A stretch of 64,000 nt of DNA from Symsagittifera roscoffensis. Its lineage: Eukaryota; Xenacoelomorpha; Acoela; Convolutidae. The stretch is from assembly GCF_963678635.1 (NCBI RefSeq), contig NC_087064.1, positions 16,545,802-16,609,801 of the forward strand. Reading direction: 5' to 3'. Below, in pieces: positions 41,902 to 50,933 of this stretch. Numbering within the stretch: position 1 is the first letter of the stretch; the number at the start of each line of letters is the position of its first letter. The notes under the pieces were generated by a model. It ran no database searches. It saw nothing but the letters and a program-made list of their open reading frames with translations, and was not told where the DNA came from. The translations under genes and the position numbers were made by a program.

Positions 41902-42433
41902 CTATACTTCAGAACAATAAAAAATCTCGTATCGAGTATAACTTCTAGAGTCATTAGTTGTGCCATTGTCATTGTCATTGTCATGCAGCATTTCCACAAC
42001 ATAATTGGCTGGCACATATTCAGTTTTTGCATGAAATACAACTTTCTTTACAGAGTTCTCTTTTACTAGTTTCTGAACTTCCTGAGGTAGGTCACTGCTT
42101 TGAAGATCCATTTGAACTCCGGGTTGACGTTTGGGCAATAAGACTAGCCTGGGAAGACATACTCCTCGTTTGTTGGCCAACATTTTGACTACACTTGTGT
42201 CGTTGAAAATAGATGAATTGGTCAATCACTGGGAAAAAATTTCTTAAAATAGTCAATTCGTCTCCTGAGAGAGTAATTTGTCCTTTCCGCTGCACAAATT
42301 GACCTCGGCAATTCATTTGTTCCGTTCTGGTCAAAGTTATTTTGATATCACTCTCTGGTGTCATCCAAGCCAAGAAAACTAAGTTTGGAGATAGGTACGT
42401 CTCCGCTTTTGCTAGTCTTTCGTTGTTGCTCAT
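41902..42433 (-). pseudogene. Polinton protein, possibly PC4-like, frameshifted
   Basis: The first frame (42092-42433, ATG MSNNERLAKAETYLSP) contains KITLTRTEQ ... KGQITLSGDELTILRNFF and PVIDQFI. This recalls the strand-strand-helix end of PC4/p15 coactivator-like ssDNA-binding domains, but only weakly. The second frame (41902-42225) continues with ANKRGVCLPRLVLLPKRQPG and an Asp/Asn-rich end. A shift near 42200 joins them in one gene. The start overlaps the end of the upstream gene. Confidence 0.45.
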
Positions 42434-42908
42434 TTGTCAGCCAATCAAAAAAGACCTTCGTTTTTCTCAGGGAACAGTGATTCCTAGAGTTATAATTAGG
42501 TTGTAAATGTCTATTGCAAGATGGATAATTCTTTAAATGTAAGTTTTCAATTCTCGGGCAACCCAATTCATCAAGATTCACAACTTCAAGATTCAAGTAC
42601 TTTGCAAGGAGTTCAGCCTTCTCTTTTCCTTTGGCGTAAAATACAGCGTTAGGATTTCTCAAAACAAAACTTTGAATAATCTGATTTAGGTTTAAATATA
42701 AATAATCTCCGCTTTCCTAGTGAATTCCGTGCAAGTGTTGTGTTAACCAGTTGTACGCTTTTTGTTCAGCTTTGGGTAGTGAGTTGAAAGGGACTGGAGG
42801 TAGAAAAATAAGAGAGTCGCTATATTCAGAAGTCGTAATGGCTATTTCTTTAACTATAAAGGTACTTTTTTTATAGCGAAATCCTTCCAAATCTATGACG
42901 ACTGATCA
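42348..42908 (-). pseudogene. DnaQ-like/VDxEGF-family Polinton protein with a nonsense codon
   Basis: The frame starts after ATGATCAG (possible acceptor; no ATG in frame) with VVIDLEGFRYKKSTFIVKE. It continues through PPVPFNSLPKAEQ and ends with GCPRIENL...CNRH...CSLRKTKVFFDWL. This order (VD-x-EGF, KE-A, WL...HG, CP, CS-RK) recalls a family seen in many insect and other invertebrate mobile-element proteins; the D-x-E start suggests a 3'-5' exonuclease-like fold. A TAG at 42718-42720 interrupts it at HGIH, where Trp is typical (TGG to TAG). Confidence 0.6.
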
Positions 42909-42913
42909 TTCAA

Positions 42914-43387
42914 TCAACATTCTAATAACTGATAGAGTTCTGGTCTGGTTAGTTTGACGAATAAACAGAAAGTAATACCGCTCAAATGACCAATCAGACT
43001 GCTGTTACACTTCCAGGGTAACATATAGCAGTAAGTGGGACCCGTGCTGTAAACTTCGTCAACAAAACCTGCAGCGTCATGTAAAATTGCATGCAGACGT
43101 AGTATTTTTGAATCTTTTAAATATTTGTCCAAGGAAGAGTCGACTATGCCAATAAGACCTCCATATGGTCTAAGTTTAATAGCTACGTCATAATTTAATT
43201 CGTTTTCACTGGAAAAGAAAAACACAGAACATGCAGCCAGAAAGTAATTCCGACGGTCAGAATTTTCCGGATAGGTTTTTTTCACAGTCAAATAAATCTC
43301 ATGAATGATTTCCAAGTCTGTTGAGGTAACTCTACGTTTTTCCAATTTCATTTTTTTCCAACACTCTTTGAGCCTGCTGAATTTCAA
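42914..43387 (-). CDS. conserved Polinton-type protein (LH-HDA, GPTYCY, GHLSG)
   Basis: About 157 residues, with a frame start at 43387 (a non-ATG opening or an internal MKKLEK-like Met). The C-terminal half carries LRLHAILHDAAGFV, STGPTYCYMLPW and LIGHLSGITFCLFV, a pattern I associate with an uncharacterised Polinton gene. It contains a hydrophobic last helix. It is intact. No function is known to me. Confidence 0.55.
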   Translation of the reverse strand: MKFSRLKECWKKMKLEKRRVTSTDLEIIHEIYLTVKKTYPENSDRRNYFLAACSVFFFSSENELNYDVAIKLRPYGGLIGIVDSSLDKYLKDSKILRLHAILHDAAGFVDEVYSTGPTYCYMLPWKCNSSLIGHLSGITFCLFVKLTRPELYQLLEC

Positions 43388-43845
43388 AACAGTGGAAATA
43401 AAAGTAACCGTTTAGATGCCAACAGCTGACATCTACAACTCGGTGATATACATTGAATTAGTCCATCAGCCTTTTTCATATATTTTTAACATTTTTGAAA
43501 ACATAAATTTTCAGTCTGCGCTTTAATTTTTCTTACAATCAGCTTAGTGACAAAGTCAAACAAGAAGTCAAATCTAGTCAATTTTAAAAGTAGTATTTGA
43601 CAAATCAAATGTTTTCACCAGTTTTTGTTTCCAAATCAAACTCAAAATTTCTAAACTGGTTGAAAATAACACGCAGCTAAAAGTACAGTTTATTCTGTCT
43701 GTGTTTTCGTGATAAGCGTATTTTAAACTCGGGGAAATTTAGGGAAAGTTTAGCACAATTATCACCTTCCGTAACCTGCTGTTCCAAAAATTTTTATTTG
43801 ATGAACAATTTCATGTGATTTAAAATGTTAATTTGCTTGTTTTAG

Positions 43846-44127
43846 ATGCCATCATACATCGAAACTGTAAAAATCCCTTTCGGGGGACTAGAGCTCATAA
43901 ACATTCCTGTTGAGGAAATTCACGTGCGATATAAGGCTGGGCCCGATCCTGAGGTATTAGTGGTGAAGGAGCTCTGGGTCAAACCGCGCCAGTGGGTCAA
44001 GGGAAACCACTTCCCCGGACTTTCGTCCCTGGGTCGCCCGAGTGGGAACTCCTCTCTGAGCAACTCAGGGACGTGGTCGCCCTCGCCGGTTGGATTGCCT
44101 ACAGGGCTTCTGATCTGCTGGTGCTGA
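43846..44127 (+). CDS. + strand ORF near the right end (copy 1), frameshift likely
   Basis: After TTGTTTTAG (acceptor-like) an ATG opens MPSYIETVKIPFGGLELI ... VEEIHVRYKAGPDPEVLVVK. Past Trp-Gln/Arg at about 43990 the frame turns Ser/Gly/Pro-rich. The +1 frame there gives a better-looking helical end (PEWELLSEQLRDVVALAG ... SYLFL, stop at 44171), so a frameshift near 43995-44010 is likely. Family unknown. The same layout in copy 2 shows that the shift predates the duplication or is real. Confidence 0.45.
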   Translation: MPSYIETVKIPFGGLELINIPVEEIHVRYKAGPDPEVLVVKELWVKPRQWVKGNHFPGLSSLGRPSGNSSLSNSGTWSPSPVGLPTGLLICWC

Positions 44128-44552
44128 TGGACAGCCCAGCAGCCTCTATTTGTTCTTACCTCTTCTTATAAAGAAGAGGTTTTTTTTACCAAATTAAATT
44201 TTTTTAGTCCCCTTCCTCAACATCCCCCTTTCTTATTTTGTTTATTATTATGATTATTATTACCACCAATCCTTTCGTCAACATCAACTTTCGGGTAAGT
44301 CATTCTTATTTTGTTCAAATATATCATTCATTTTGCCCAAATAGAGGTGGTGGCCGCCGCATTTGACGAATTTTCCTTTCTTCGAGATTCAGCAATAAAA
44401 CATGCATTTTTGAAGGAAATCGTTCACCGCAGCCAACAGTTAAGCTACGCTGCCAAAATCTTGGCTTTCCTATATACCATATAGTTTGGTTGCATATAAT
44501 AGGTATATAACGTCATTTTACATGTAAACAAGCCAATACCCCCAAATTTTAG
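44128..44552. other. non-coding, between + strand ORF and TIR
   Basis: It contains a short hairpin (CCTCTTCTTATAAAGAAGAGG) followed by T8 near 44158-44188, which may act as a transcription or RNA-processing signal on the + strand. Nothing else is recognised. Confidence 0.4.
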
Positions 44553-44766
44553 AAGGGAAAACATGCACCAACCAAAACTTAATTGCATTCCTATTTCCAT
44601 AAAGTGGCTGGCAAATTACCAATTTTAACCCCCCTTAAAACATGCGTGCCCGAAAAAGTAGGGGCTTTAACCCCTTTGGGGGTTAAAAGTGGTAAGTACA
44701 ACGGCACATCGAAAAAAAGGGGGGGTTAAAAGTGGTCATTTTCCTAGCCACTTTTACTATACTACT
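44553..44766. repeat. internal copy of the right TIR
   Basis: It matches 47282-47495 and carries right-end-specific bases (CTTAATTGCATTCCTATTTCC), so it derives from the right end. Confidence 0.9.
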
Positions 44767-44836
44767 AACATCAAAAATTTTCAGAGGGAAACAATTAACA
44801 TAGTGGTAAGGCGTGCACTTTAAAACAGTCAGATTG
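44767..44836 (-). repeat. inverted 70-bp copy of the left host flank
   Basis: Exact-looking complement of 23172-23241: the left TSD and the 3' flank of the exon at 22983-23162. Host DNA inside the element shows the rearrangement happened after insertion. Confidence 0.92.
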
Positions 44837-46039
44837 CTGGGGAGATCATACAGGAGTACGTCGGACTAAAACCCAAACTGTACAGCATTATTTCTTCGAG
44901 TAAGTTTCTTTTTCTTTTCTTTTACCATTTTGCAATTACCATTTTAGAAAAGGGCAACAAAAACAAATCATAAGATTATGTAGTGAGGGTTGGGGGAGGG
45001 GGAAGGGAGGTATTTATGTGGAAAAGGGAAAAAAACTATTAAAAATTTGAAGTAAATCGATTGTATTTTTGTTTCAGACATGGATAAAAAAAGCGCTAAA
45101 GGGATTTCAAAATATGCGAAAATGGAGCTAACCCATAATAAATACAAACAAACTTTGACTTACTGTTCGCTGGTCCGGTCAGAAAATGTGAGGATAAATT
45201 CTTGTAATCACAATTTACAAACCATAATAACGAACAAAATTTCCCTGAGCGCATTTGACAATAAGCGCTATATACATGCAGACAGAGTAACTACTAGTCC
45301 TTTCGGAAATAAACGCTTGCGTGAGGATATGTTCATAAGAGAAATTGGGCGCACCATGGACTGGGGCGAATATGACGTAGACGACGACGCCGTGGTCCCC
45401 ACTCCCACCGATAACGGAAGTGGGGAGGATTTGGCTGAAGCTATAGAAGCGCAGGGCGGGTATTATGTGGATATTTTTACTCCACCAGATATGGGGTTCA
45501 ACCAACCCACATACACTGATCAAGAGCTAGAACAGGATTTGGTAGGTTTTGACCAGCTAAGTGGGCAAAATGATTCAGAACCAGCAGCGTACAACTGCCC
45601 CTATTTGGACATTGAAGCTCGAGAAGAAAACGAGCGGGAAGAAATTAGACCACCTAAACGGCGGTGCTTAAATCGACGTGCTATTATATTAGACGATTCT
45701 GACTAAATAACTTCTGATTATAAACGTAAATGATTAGCTTTATAGTACTTTTGATTCAGGAAATAAAGCTTTTCAAAGCAATTCCGAAAAGTGAAATAAT
45801 CAACAACTCTAATCGTGAGGGGGAGGGGGGTATTCAAAACAACTATATAAACTTACCAATATCACAGCATTTTATTTAATTCCACACGTGGCGATAAAGA
45901 TTACAAAATAATCCACAATATAACGCGCGCAGTAAAGTTTGAACTGTCAAAGTCAAAGGGAAAACATGCACCAACCAAAACTTAATTCCTTTCCCGTTTC
46001 CATGAAGTGGCTGGAAAATTACCAATTTTAACCCCCCTT
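44837..46039. repeat. inverted ~1.2 kb copy of the Polinton left end
   Basis: Complement of 23372-24573, from inside polB exon 2 through the last intron and last exon to part of the left TIR. It starts and ends at junctions with 2-3 bp microhomology (TTG and TT). A handful of substitutions separate it from the left original. Confidence 0.92.
45080..45706 (+). pseudogene. duplicated polB C-terminal exon
   Basis: 208-residue copy of the 23705-24331 exon, with at least three amino-acid differences (D to G, S to N, W to R). It is preceded by the same intron and only about 17 codons of polB exon 2, so no catalytic motif is present. It retains an ATG and a full open frame and could be translated alone as LTHNKYKQTL...ILDDSD. 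Confidence 0.85.
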
Positions 46040-46574
46040 TCCAAGTCTGTTGAGGTAACTCTACGTTTTTACAATTTCATTTTTTTCCAACACTCTTTGA
46101 GCCTGCTGAATTTCAAAACAGTGGAAATAAAAGTAACCGTTTAGATGCCAACAGCTGACATCTACAACTCGGTGATATACATTGAATTAGTCCATCAGCC
46201 TTTTTCATATATTTTTAACATTTTTGAAAACATAAATTTTCAGTCTGCGCTTTAATTTTTCTTACAATCAGCTTAGTGACAAAGTCAAACAAGAAGTCAA
46301 ATCTAGTCAATTTTAAAAGTAGTATTTGACAAATCAAATGTTTTCACCAGTTTTTGTTTCCAAATCAAACTCAAAATTTCTAAACTGGTTGAAAATAACA
46401 CGCAGCTAAAAGTACAGTTTATTCTGTCTGTGTTTTCGTGATAAGCGTATTTTAAACTCGGGGAAATTTAGGGAAAGTTTAGCACAATTATCACCTTCCG
46501 TAACCTGCTGTTCCAAAAATTTTTATTTGATGAACAATTTCATGTGATTTAAAATGTTAATTTGCTTGTTTTAG

Positions 46575-46856
46575 ATGCCATCATACATCGAAACTGTAAA
46601 AATCCCTTTCGGGGGACTAGAGCTCATAAACATTCCTGTTGAGGAAATTCACGTGCGATATAAGGCTGGGCCCGATCCTGAGGTATTAGTGGTGAAGGAG
46701 CTCTGGGTCAAACCGCGCCAGTGGGCCAAGGGAAACCCCTTCCCCGGACTTTCGTCCCTGGGTCGCCCGAGTGGGAACTCCTCTCTGAGCAACTCAGGGA
46801 CGTGGTCGCCCTCGCCGGTTGGATTGCCTACAGGGCTTCTGATCTGCTGGTGCTGA
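46575..46856 (+). CDS. + strand ORF near the right end (copy 2)
   Basis: Same as 43846-44127 except for two residues in the 46720-46740 stretch (V to A, H to P). The alternative +1 frame end is also present. Confidence 0.45.
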   Translation: MPSYIETVKIPFGGLELINIPVEEIHVRYKAGPDPEVLVVKELWVKPRQWAKGNPFPGLSSLGRPSGNSSLSNSGTWSPSPVGLPTGLLICWC

Positions 46857-47281
46857 TGGACAGCCCAGCAGCCTCTATTTGTTCTTACCTCTTCTTATAA
46901 AGAAGAGGTTTTTTTTACCAAATTAAATTTTTTTAGTCCCCTTCCTCAACATCCCCCTTTCTTATTTTGTTTATTATTATGATTATTATTACCACCAATC
47001 CTTTCGTCAACATCAACTTTCGGGTAAGTCATTCTTATTTTGTTCAAATATATCATTCATTTTGCCCAAATAGAGGTGGTGGCCGCCGCATTTGACGAAT
47101 TTTCCTTTCTTCGAGATTCAGCAATAAAACATGCATTTTTGAAGGAAATCGTTCACCGCAGCCAACAGTTAAGCTACGCTGCCAAAATCTTGGCTTTCCT
47201 ATATACCATATAGTTTGGTTGCATATAATAGGTATATAACGTCATTTTACATGTAAACAAGCCAATACCCCCAAATTTTAG

Positions 47282-47495
47282 AAGGGAAAACATGCACCAA
47301 CCAAAACTTAATTGCATTCCTATTTCCATAAAGTGGCTGGAAAATTACCAATTTTAACCCCCCTTAAAACATGCGTGCCCGAAAAAGTAGGGGCTTTAAC
47401 CCCTTTGGGGGTTAAAAGTGGTAAGTACAACGGCACATCGAAAAAAAGGGGGGGTTAAAAGTGGTCATTTTCCTAGCCACTTTTACTATACTACT
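47282..47495. repeat. Polinton right terminal inverted repeat
   Basis: Complement of the left TIR with scattered changes. It ends in CT. Confidence 0.93.
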
Positions 47496-47501
47496 GATGT
47501 T
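47496..47501. repeat. Polinton target site duplication (right)
   Basis: GATGTT, as at 23236-23241. Confidence 0.9.
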
Positions 47502-48262
47502 TCTGTTTTTCACACCATATTTATTTTTTCAGGGTTCATTCTTTTCGAATTTTAATTTCTGTGCAAATTTTAGTTTAAACTGCTCACTAAAAAAGTTTTG
47601 AGCGTTTTGAGCAAAGTCATTCAACATCAATTTAAAAAACCTGAAACTTTAAGCACCATATTCTCTGAAACACTGATTGTTCAAAATACTTTATAACATA
47701 AATGCATGCAAAAATAGATTTGGTCCCTTTTTGTTCCAATTTTTGAGAGAAAATTACTGCTTATTGGTGCTGAATTCAGTTATTTTCTCAATAAAATTTC
47801 AATTTTAGGAAAAATAGCTTTGACGTTTATAATAGCTTGCTTTACCAAGTGAAACACATTGATGAATTGGAAATTTATTGATGATATATGGCAAAGTAAG
47901 GATATATATCAGCTAGAGGATTGAATATACTAAAGTTGACGTAAAACACGCGCCGAAAAAAAATGTTTTTTTTTTCGGTCAAAATCTTTCAAAAGTGCCC
48001 AAAACGACATTTTAAACCTGTTTTCCTCTGGCGCCAATATAAACTAAGGAATCTATGGTTTTTTGAGAGAGCTCGGAAAGTCAATTTTGTCAATCAAAAA
48101 AGTCATCAAAGTTTTCGTAAATTTTCTAAAAAAAAATCTGCCGTGGCAAATTAAATTATTCAATTTTTGAACGCACTACTCCGCTTTCATTGTTTCAGGC
48201 AGAGAAGAAGTCTATCTGAAACTTGGAACATTTAAAATCATTTAAAAAAACTTTCCATTCAC
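47502..48262. other. non-coding with a hAT-family fragment
   Basis: About 47945-48130 resembles the interior of the 52939 family (ACGCGCCGAAAAAA, TCAAAAGTGCCC, AGAGAGCTCGGAAAGTCAA). The rest is AT-rich, with no gene supported. Confidence 0.5.
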
Positions 48263-48417
48263 CTTGAGCGCAACCAATGTTGAGTTTAGAGACATGGGAG
48301 ATATTGTATAGTCGTTAAGGTCAGGTGCCAGAACCCCCAGGATGTATTCTTTCTGCCCCTCAGATGAATCACCAACCACCATCGTGCCAAGGCTAACAGG
48401 AGCTTTATAATACATTC
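48263..48417 (-). CDS. possible internal exon, unidentified protein
   Basis: The acceptor TTTTAATTTTGCAG and the donor AAG/GTGAAT flank a 155-nt open stretch encoding GMYYKAPVSLGTMVVGD ... YILGVLAPDLNDYTISP. Composition and clean sites suggest a real exon, but I see no family. A SINE sits just upstream in the same direction of the gene. Confidence 0.4.
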
Positions 48418-48465
48418 CTGCAAAATTAAAATAGCCTCGTTTTATTCCAAACCCTATCAAAGTGG

Positions 48466-48700
48466 AGGGGAGCAGTGGTGAAGTGGTAACGTCTCCGCCT
48501 CTCAATCGAAAGGTCGGATGTTCGAGGACCACCATGATCCGTGCTCGTTGCTTGAGGGTGAGGCAACATTACCCAGCCCAGAAAAATAACCAAAAAAAAA
48601 ATTGCATGTAGTTCTTAAGTAGGGGCACAACAGCGGTTCGCCGTGATGAGCTGTACAGCTCGTATGTTGGGCCTCGTGGATAAAATTATCTTAAAAGTGG
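48466..48700 (+). repeat. tRNA-derived SINE
   Basis: A tRNA-like head (AGCAGTGGTGAAGTGGTAAC as A-box region; GGATGTTCGAGGACC as B-box region, about 35-40 bp apart) is followed by a body (GAGGCAACATTACCCAGCCC), an A-rich stretch at 48590-48601 and a second body part to about 48700. The head has an anticodon-like loop but poor stems, so it is not a functional tRNA. Confidence 0.6.
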
Positions 48701-50739
48701 GGTCAATTAACCTGAAGGCGGGCAAAGCTCTGAAGCTTTTTTACATCTCAATGTTTCATTAATCGAGTTTCCTTTTTAGTCGCGTTGAACACTCCCCAAT
48801 TTTTTTTTGATCTCAGCCTGAAATAATACTTAGGCTTCCAATTTCAACAAAAAAAATAAAATTATTAACTCAAGAGTCTTGTTTTTTTTCTCCATTTCTT
48901 CTTGATGTTCGAAACATAAGTTGATAGCCGTTTTGCAGGCCACTTCAAATATCTGGATTCGCTGAGCTCAAAATTAAAAATATTTTTCTTAATGGTTATT
49001 CCATGAAATAAAAAACATTGGTCACTAAAACTAATTTACTGTAAAGCTGAAGGGCTTGTTTGTCCCGTTCATTTTTCATTAAAAAAATCCAGTTATCACG
49101 ACAGTTTTGACAATCACAGAAGCAGTTGCAAAAATATTTTGCTCAGAAAGCGTTTCCTCATAAAATTTCCTGGTCATTTTGGTTTTTGTTTTTTTTTTCG
49201 ATCATATCATTTCGTCAACGTCTATAAAATATCCCAGCGAATTTATGATTCCTTGAACACAAATTTATTTTGCCCTTTATCGGTTAGCGTTTTCGACAGC
49301 TTGAAAACTAGTTCGTCCGGTTTTCATGATTTTGCTAATATATAGACGGAATGAAGATGGTTTCTTAATCAATGTTTTCGCGACTAATAAGATGCCATTC
49401 ACTTTTTAAAAATCTTGACGAAAGCCAATTGTTTAAGAGTTTGAGCTGCTGTTTGCATTATGTGTCTTTATTTATTGTTATTCATCTTAAAATGTTTTTT
49501 GGAATCTTTCCAGCAATAGCATTTCCTTTCGAGTCGAGTTGAGTTTACTCAGGTAAAATTATACTACAATACGAAAATTATCAAACACGACTCGTTTCAA
49601 TATACTCTCAAACATGGAATCGTCTGCATGTATTCCCATTTGCGGTTTTTTTTCTGCAAGCTAGTCCTAAGTCCTTGTAAAAAGGCGAAGCATAGAAGGT
49701 TCTTAGTGCCCCTAAATGTCTTAAAAATATTATTAAGAACGAATTAAGTTTGCAAAAAAATTGAGAACGATTCCCCCACACGCTGAAATGAAAACTCATA
49801 TTTAAAGCATTTAACAACATATTAATTACACGTAATGTTTTGGCTCAATTGAGTTCGGATCCAATCTTAAACGGATTAAATAGCCGCTTACATGTTAATG
49901 GCGCAAAATATATTGCACGTAAATTGTCCCGAAACAGCCAAACTGGAAATTTTCAAGCCTATATTTCTTTTCAAAAAAACAATCACAAAAAAAAATTTCT
50001 TGCAAATTTGAGCTCAGAACGTCAAAACCTTCAAGATGGTATAACAAAATTTGTTCACAAATGGTTAGTTGAAAGATCCAAATTAGTCCGGAGAAAAAAA
50101 AACGCCGAGCACCAATATTCTGCCACTTTTTTTGACAATCAGACACAAAACACTTTTATGGAGTATCAGGAGGCAAAAAAAAGCATTCACTCACTTTCCG
50201 AATATGGAAAAAAACATCATCAATTTTTTGGGTACTCAAACTTTTGTTTTCAGGTTAAAACTCGTTTTTGCAATACAGTTTGATCATTTAAAGTTTGACT
50301 AAACAAAGTTGACCATGGAGAGATTTTTTGTATATTTTCATACTGCTGGGTTTTGATAACGAGCGGTGAGCTAAAACTGAGCTTGAAAAAGTTTATTGCA
50401 GAAATTTTATTTAACAATTTATACGGATAAGGAAGATCATTTGAGCACTCCTCATTCCCGTATGATTTCTCATAAAGATTTTCCACCCCTCTGTTTGCCG
50501 TCGTTTTTAAATTTTTTTTGCCTACTTTTGCAATTGAGAACAATATGGTTGTAAATAATTATTGCGTTCTTGCAGTCTGGTTGCTCGAAACTGCTATATC
50601 TTTTTTAATTTAGCTACTTAACAATCGAACTCCAATTTTTTAACGGTGAACGATTTCTAATTTATCGGTTTATTAGTAACTTAGAGTAAAAAAATTGAAA
50701 AACCAAATTAGTCTGACAATCAGTGGCCAATCGATGCTA
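48701..50739. repeat. non-coding with a decayed foldback-family copy
   Basis: About 49780-50280 resembles one arm of the 53955 foldback (CCCCCACACGC, GGATTAAATAGCCGCTTAC, ATATTGCACG, AAATTGTCCC, GCACCAATATTC). The long + strand frame here is a by-product. No other gene is supported. Confidence 0.5.
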
Positions 50740-50933
50740 ACTTTGAGAGGGGAGCGCGCGCCGAAAAAACACAATTTTTTGGTCGAAATTTTCCAAAAAG
50801 TGCCTAAAAACGCTTTTTTGCCCCTTTTTTCAAAAAATTTTTCAAACCTAAAAAAAGGTGGACAACATTTTTGAAAATTTTTTGAGAATCCGCCCCCCCT
50901 CGAGAAAGTTTTAGATCCGCCCCTGCTGACAAT
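50740..50933 (+). mobile_element. truncated hAT-type element (one half)
   Basis: It contains GGGGAGCGCGCGCCGAAAAAA, the interior, the C-run and the terminus TTTTAGATCCGCCCCTG. The left half is missing. Confidence 0.65.

Larger units (their letters stand above)
43311..44766. repeat. Polinton right end, inner copy (A1)
   Basis: 1456 bp, nearly identical to 46040-47495. It covers the 5' end of the 42914-43387 gene, the + strand ORF and a complete right TIR ending ...CTATACTACT at 44766. Instead of host DNA it is followed by AACATC, the complement of the left TSD. Confidence 0.93.
23242..47495. mobile_element. Polinton/Maverick giant DNA transposon, 24.25 kb, rearranged
   Basis: Ends AGTAGTATAG...CTATACTACT, TIRs of about 214 bp and a 6-bp TSD GATGTT define it. 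Its genes include a protein-primed family B DNA polymerase, a FtsK/HerA-type packaging ATPase, an adenain-like cysteine protease and capsid-like sequences, which are the diagnostic Polinton set. All recognised genes run on the - strand, plus one short + strand ORF near the right end. A gypsy element and an assembly gap interrupt it (34-40 kb), a 2135-bp unit is tandemly repeated (30431-34700) and the right 1456 bp are duplicated. No integrase is found. Most genes carry at least one stop or frameshift. Confidence 0.95.
46040..47495. repeat. Polinton right end, outer copy (A2)
   Basis: Second copy of 43311-44766, ending at the authentic element border before TSD GATGTT. It starts within the coding region of the conserved Polinton gene, so that gene's 5' end is repeated here without its body. 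Confidence 0.93.

Noticed and set aside
48466-48540. Functional tRNA gene
   Set aside because: A- and B-box-like words exist, but acceptor and T stems do not pair well and a SINE body follows directly.
49840-50283. + strand frame of 147 codons with Asn/Lys/Gln richness
   Set aside because: It overlies a decayed foldback-family copy (matching 53955-54860 words), so it is a repeat by-product.
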